Below are positions 42,429-44,950 of a DNA stretch of 44,950 bases, piece after piece; the first letter of the stretch is position 1, and each line of letters starts with the position of its first letter. The translations under genes and the position numbers were made by a program. Source of the stretch: Aeromonas finlandensis (GTDB lineage Bacteria > Pseudomonadota > Gammaproteobacteria > Enterobacterales > Aeromonadaceae); the NCBI RefSeq assembly GCF_000764645.1, contig NZ_JRGK01000259.1:1-44950 (forward strand), written 5' to 3'. Below the pieces are notes generated by a model. The model saw only the letters and a list, made by a program, of their open reading frames with translations, ran no database searches and was not told the DNA's origin.

Positions 42429-44381
42429 TCAGAAGTTGTAGGTAACGCCCAGGTTGTAACGGCGACCATCCAGCACAGTGCCATAGCTGCTGTAATCCAC
42501 CGCCTTGTCGAACAGGTTGTAGACCCCGGCGGTCAGATCCAGATGCTTGTTGGCCTTGTAGACCAACCCCATGTCAAAGAAGGTATAGGAAGGGGTCCCC
42601 TCCGCCATCTTCACCCGGCTCAGGTACTCGGAGGTCTCGCCACGGAAGTTGACCCGTGACCAGAGGTTGAGATCCTCGGTGGTCTGCCACTCTACGCTGC
42701 CGTTGAACATATGGCGGGGCATCTGGTTGAGGGCATGACCCGCCAACGGGCCGCTCTTCTGCTCGGACTGGGTAAAGGTGTAGCTGGAGCTGACCGACCA
42801 ATCCTCGTTGATGGCCCAATCCATCATCCCCTCAACCCCGCGCATGTTCGCCTTGTCGACGTTGACCCGGTCACTGATGAAGTCATAGCTGTGACCATTG
42901 AGGGTACAGGCAGGATCGCTCTTGCTGGTGCAACGACGCACTTCGGAGATCTTGTTCTTGAAGTCGGTGTTGAACAGGGTAACCCCGGCGTTGAAGCCCT
43001 GATGGCCGTTCCACAACAAGCCAATCTCTTCACTCACGCTGGTCTCCGGTTTGAGATCCGGGTTGCCGACCAGCATGCCATCGAGGCTGCCACCACCGGT
43101 GACCTGACCCCAGTTGGCCGCCGACATGCGCAAGTCAGGGGAGCGGTAACCGGTCGAGACGCCCCCTTTCAGGGTCCAGCTCTCATCCAGATGCCAGACG
43201 CCGTAGAGACGTGGACTCCAGTGAGATCCGTAGTTCTGATCCCGATCCATGCGGGCGCCGCCGGTCAGGGCAAAGCTGTCAGTGAGTGACCACTCGTCCT
43301 CGACAAACATCGCCCAGCTCCAGCGGGTCAGCTGCTCGGCAGGGTTGGCCACTTTCAGGGTATTGCCCTGATCGTGCAGATCCTCATAGCGATACTGACC
43401 ACCGACACTCAGGTAGTGATCCCCCAGAATGAACTGGGTATGGGTATCGGCGATGGTGTTGGTGAGCTCCATCTTGCGGCCGGGGTTGGTGTTGGTCTCC
43501 TGCTGCAGATAGCTGCTGGACGAGCCGAAATCATACTGACCATCATGGGTCAGCGCATAGTTGGTGCGCTCGTAGCGGTTAAGGCTCTCTTTCGCCTTTG
43601 CATCCAGTGAGTTGCCAGCCGTACGATCCCGATCCTGCAGGCTGCGACTGGCTTCCAGATCGAAGCGGTTATGGTCGTCAGGTTTGAAGCTGATCACGGC
43701 CGTGCCACTGCGAGTCTCCTGCTCGGCAAAGCCCTGGGTAAATTGGTCTTCACCACGATGCGCCAGCTGACCATTGAAACGCAGCCCCAACACACCATCA
43801 ATCAATGAACCTGCGGTATAGGCATCAGTCTGGAAGCTGTTGCCGGCATCCTTGTTCTCCTGGAAGGTAGAATCAGCGTGCACCGAGCCCTGCCAGGCCA
43901 GTCCGGTGGTCTTGCGGGTAATCACGTTAATCACGCCGCCCATGGCATCCGAGCCATAACGGGATGACATGGGGCCACGGACGACCTCAATCCGCTCGAT
44001 CGCCTGCAATGGTGGCAGCCACCCCTGCTCGATGCCCGGGCCATCACTATTGGGGCGAGTACCGCGGCTATCCACCTTCTTGCCATCAACCAGCATCAGG
44101 GTGTATTTCGAGCCCATACCGCGAATGCTGATATCACTGCTGCTGCCACCGCCAGTCACCACGACACCGGGTACATCCTTCAGGGCATCAGTCACATCCC
44201 GATATGCCCGTTTCTCCAGCTGCTCACGGGTAATAACGGAGATGGAGGCGGCAGAGTCTTCAATCTTCTGCTGGAAGCCGGCAGCGGTGACGACCATCAC
44301 CTCTTGTTCGGCAGCATAGGCTTGGGTTGCAAGAAGGGAGCAGATCAGCAAGGCAAGCTTGTTCGGTTTCACTGTTGTCAT
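42429..44381 (-). CDS. cirA: TonB-dependent outer-membrane receptor, CirA-like
   Basis: A 650-residue outer-membrane receptor that imports catecholate siderophores or related ligands with TonB energy. A signal peptide (LALLICSLLATQAYA) is followed by a TonB-box-like EVMVVTA. The plug domain has the family landmarks ITREQLEKRAYRDVTDALKDVPGVVVTGG, RGMGSKYTLMLVDGKKVD, and RIEVVRGPMSSRYGSDAMGGVINVITRK. The 22-strand barrel ends in YNLGVTYNF, a terminal aromatic. Size and motifs match CirA/IrgA. A Fur-like site about 160 bases upstream fits iron repression. The symbol is by similarity; IrgA-type proteins are alternatives. Confidence 0.88.
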   Translation of the reverse strand: MTTVKPNKLALLICSLLATQAYAAEQEVMVVTAAGFQQKIEDSAASISVITREQLEKRAYRDVTDALKDVPGVVVTGGGSSSDISIRGMGSKYTLMLVDGKKVDSRGTRPNSDGPGIEQGWLPPLQAIERIEVVRGPMSSRYGSDAMGGVINVITRKTTGLAWQGSVHADSTFQENKDAGNSFQTDAYTAGSLIDGVLGLRFNGQLAHRGEDQFTQGFAEQETRSGTAVISFKPDDHNRFDLEASRSLQDRDRTAGNSLDAKAKESLNRYERTNYALTHDGQYDFGSSSSYLQQETNTNPGRKMELTNTIADTHTQFILGDHYLSVGGQYRYEDLHDQGNTLKVANPAEQLTRWSWAMFVEDEWSLTDSFALTGGARMDRDQNYGSHWSPRLYGVWHLDESWTLKGGVSTGYRSPDLRMSAANWGQVTGGGSLDGMLVGNPDLKPETSVSEEIGLLWNGHQGFNAGVTLFNTDFKNKISEVRRCTSKSDPACTLNGHSYDFISDRVNVDKANMRGVEGMMDWAINEDWSVSSSYTFTQSEQKSGPLAGHALNQMPRHMFNGSVEWQTTEDLNLWSRVNFRGETSEYLSRVKMAEGTPSYTFFDMGLVYKANKHLDLTAGVYNLFDKAVDYSSYGTVLDGRRYNLGVTYNF

Positions 44382-44867
44382 GTTTTGGCCTGAACGTTTT
44401 TAGTAGGAAAGTGGCGTATTCCCTTACTTCACTTGTTACAACGCCCTGGCATCCGGCCAGGAGCAGCATTAACAAAGGCTCATTTGAAAAGCACTTTATT
44501 AATCAGCCGGCATTGTAACGACCCCATCCAGATCATTCAAACAATAATCATTATCATTTAATTCGTATGGCATTCCTGCCGTAGAACAGACCAATAGAAC
44601 AGCCATTTCTTGATAAGTGGCTGTTTAAAAAGAATAAATCCATAACGAAATAAGGGGATTACACAAACAAGAGCAAGCGATGACGTACCGTTGCCAGACG
44701 GCCTGATTTAATCATCAAGCTCTGTCAGCTTGCGGTGGAAAAACATGTTCAACATGGGATGTGCAAGAATACAGAGGTGAAAGCAGTGTAAAGAACACCA
44801 ACAGGGAGCAAGATATTGCCATCGTGGTGGGATGGGGCAGCAGCCCAAAAGCAGGCTAAAAACACCA
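44382..44867. other. Gene-poor region upstream of the receptor
   Basis: Apart from a Fur-box-like site this stretch holds no supportable gene. A minus-strand frame across 44708-44947 and a 35-codon frame (44715-44822) lack Shine-Dalgarno sites. They look accidental. Confidence 0.5.
44542..44556 (-). promoter_or_regulatory. Fur-box-like site upstream of the TonB receptor
   Basis: On the minus strand TGATAAT-G-ATTATTG matches the 7-1-7 Fur consensus (TGATAAT-N-ATTATCA) at all but two positions. It lies about 160 bases upstream of the receptor start. Iron-dependent repression is inferred. Confidence 0.65.
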
Positions 44868-44891
44868 AAGCCCGGTCGAGAGGCCGGGCTT
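44868..44891. terminator. Hairpin near window end
   Basis: AAGCCCGG pairs with CCGGGCTT around an 8-base loop. Only short T stretches follow on either strand. It could end a gene lying beyond the right edge. Confidence 0.45.
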
Positions 44892-44950
44892 ATATGTTCG
44901 TTCTGGTGTGCAAATCTATCGGCCAAGGGGTAAATAGCCCATAGCAAAAA

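Noticed and set aside
44715-44822. 35-codon minus-strand frame with a lipobox-like LYSC
   Set aside because: No ribosome site, no promoter and no charged N-terminus expected of a signal peptide.
44708-44947. 79-codon minus-strand frame at the window end
   Set aside because: It contains the hairpin at 44868-44891 and no Shine-Dalgarno or recognisable domain; aromatic and Cys-rich composition looks random.

Overview
The window is GC-rich, gene-dense gammaproteobacterial chromosome. Protein content (DcuC and SgrR homologues, a recC-recB-recD operon, a lipase with its own foldase, several GGDEF proteins, a CirA-like receptor) fits Aeromonas best. That assignment rests on recalled family resemblance, not on a search. 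No rRNA, tRNA, CRISPR array, transposase or prophage gene was seen.

Layout. 1-3.3 kb: start of an unidentified minus-strand gene, tyrS, then a secreted lipase overlapping its helper, an unusually short lipase foldase. 3.3-6.6 kb: a periplasmic protein and a hotdog thioesterase, then sgrR with a divergent 58-codon ORF that looks like SgrT, the glucose-transport inhibitor. 6.6-12 kb: metY with a MetJ-like operator, a glutathione S-transferase, an EamA-type exporter, a DUF2214-like membrane protein and a dCache-GGDEF cyclase. 12-18.3 kb: a six-gene minus-strand operon (binding protein, alkaline-phosphatase-superfamily hydrolase, two permeases, ATPase, HAD phosphatase) divergent from a GntR/UTRA regulator, with two Pho-box-like sites between them, one per direction. 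This looks like a phosphate-starvation organophosphate or phosphonate scavenging unit. 18.3-24.4 kb: an XRE regulator, a DcuC-type carrier, an AT-rich gap of about 880 bases, an outer-membrane beta-barrel, a PAS-GGDEF cyclase and a GNAT acetyltransferase.

24.4-26.1 kb is the clearest foreign segment. A mosaic of inverted repeats borders an AT-rich gene for a Schlafen/AlbA_2-type protein, beside recD. 26.1-35.2 kb: recC, recB and recD with overlapping start and stop codons and no ptrA. 35.4-38.1 kb: a secreted protein, a pirin and a DoxX protein, divergent from a LysR regulator. 38.1-42.4 kb: a small His/Met-rich periplasmic protein divergent from an OmpR/EnvZ-type two-component pair, then a periplasmic-binding-protein/GGDEF hybrid. 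42.4-44.95 kb: a TonB-dependent receptor with an upstream Fur-box-like site, then a gene-poor end.

The items I would follow first are the sgrR/SgrT-like pair, the doubly Pho-boxed operon with two phosphatases, the foldase lacking its expected N-terminal minidomain, and the AlbA_2 gene lodged against recBCD.
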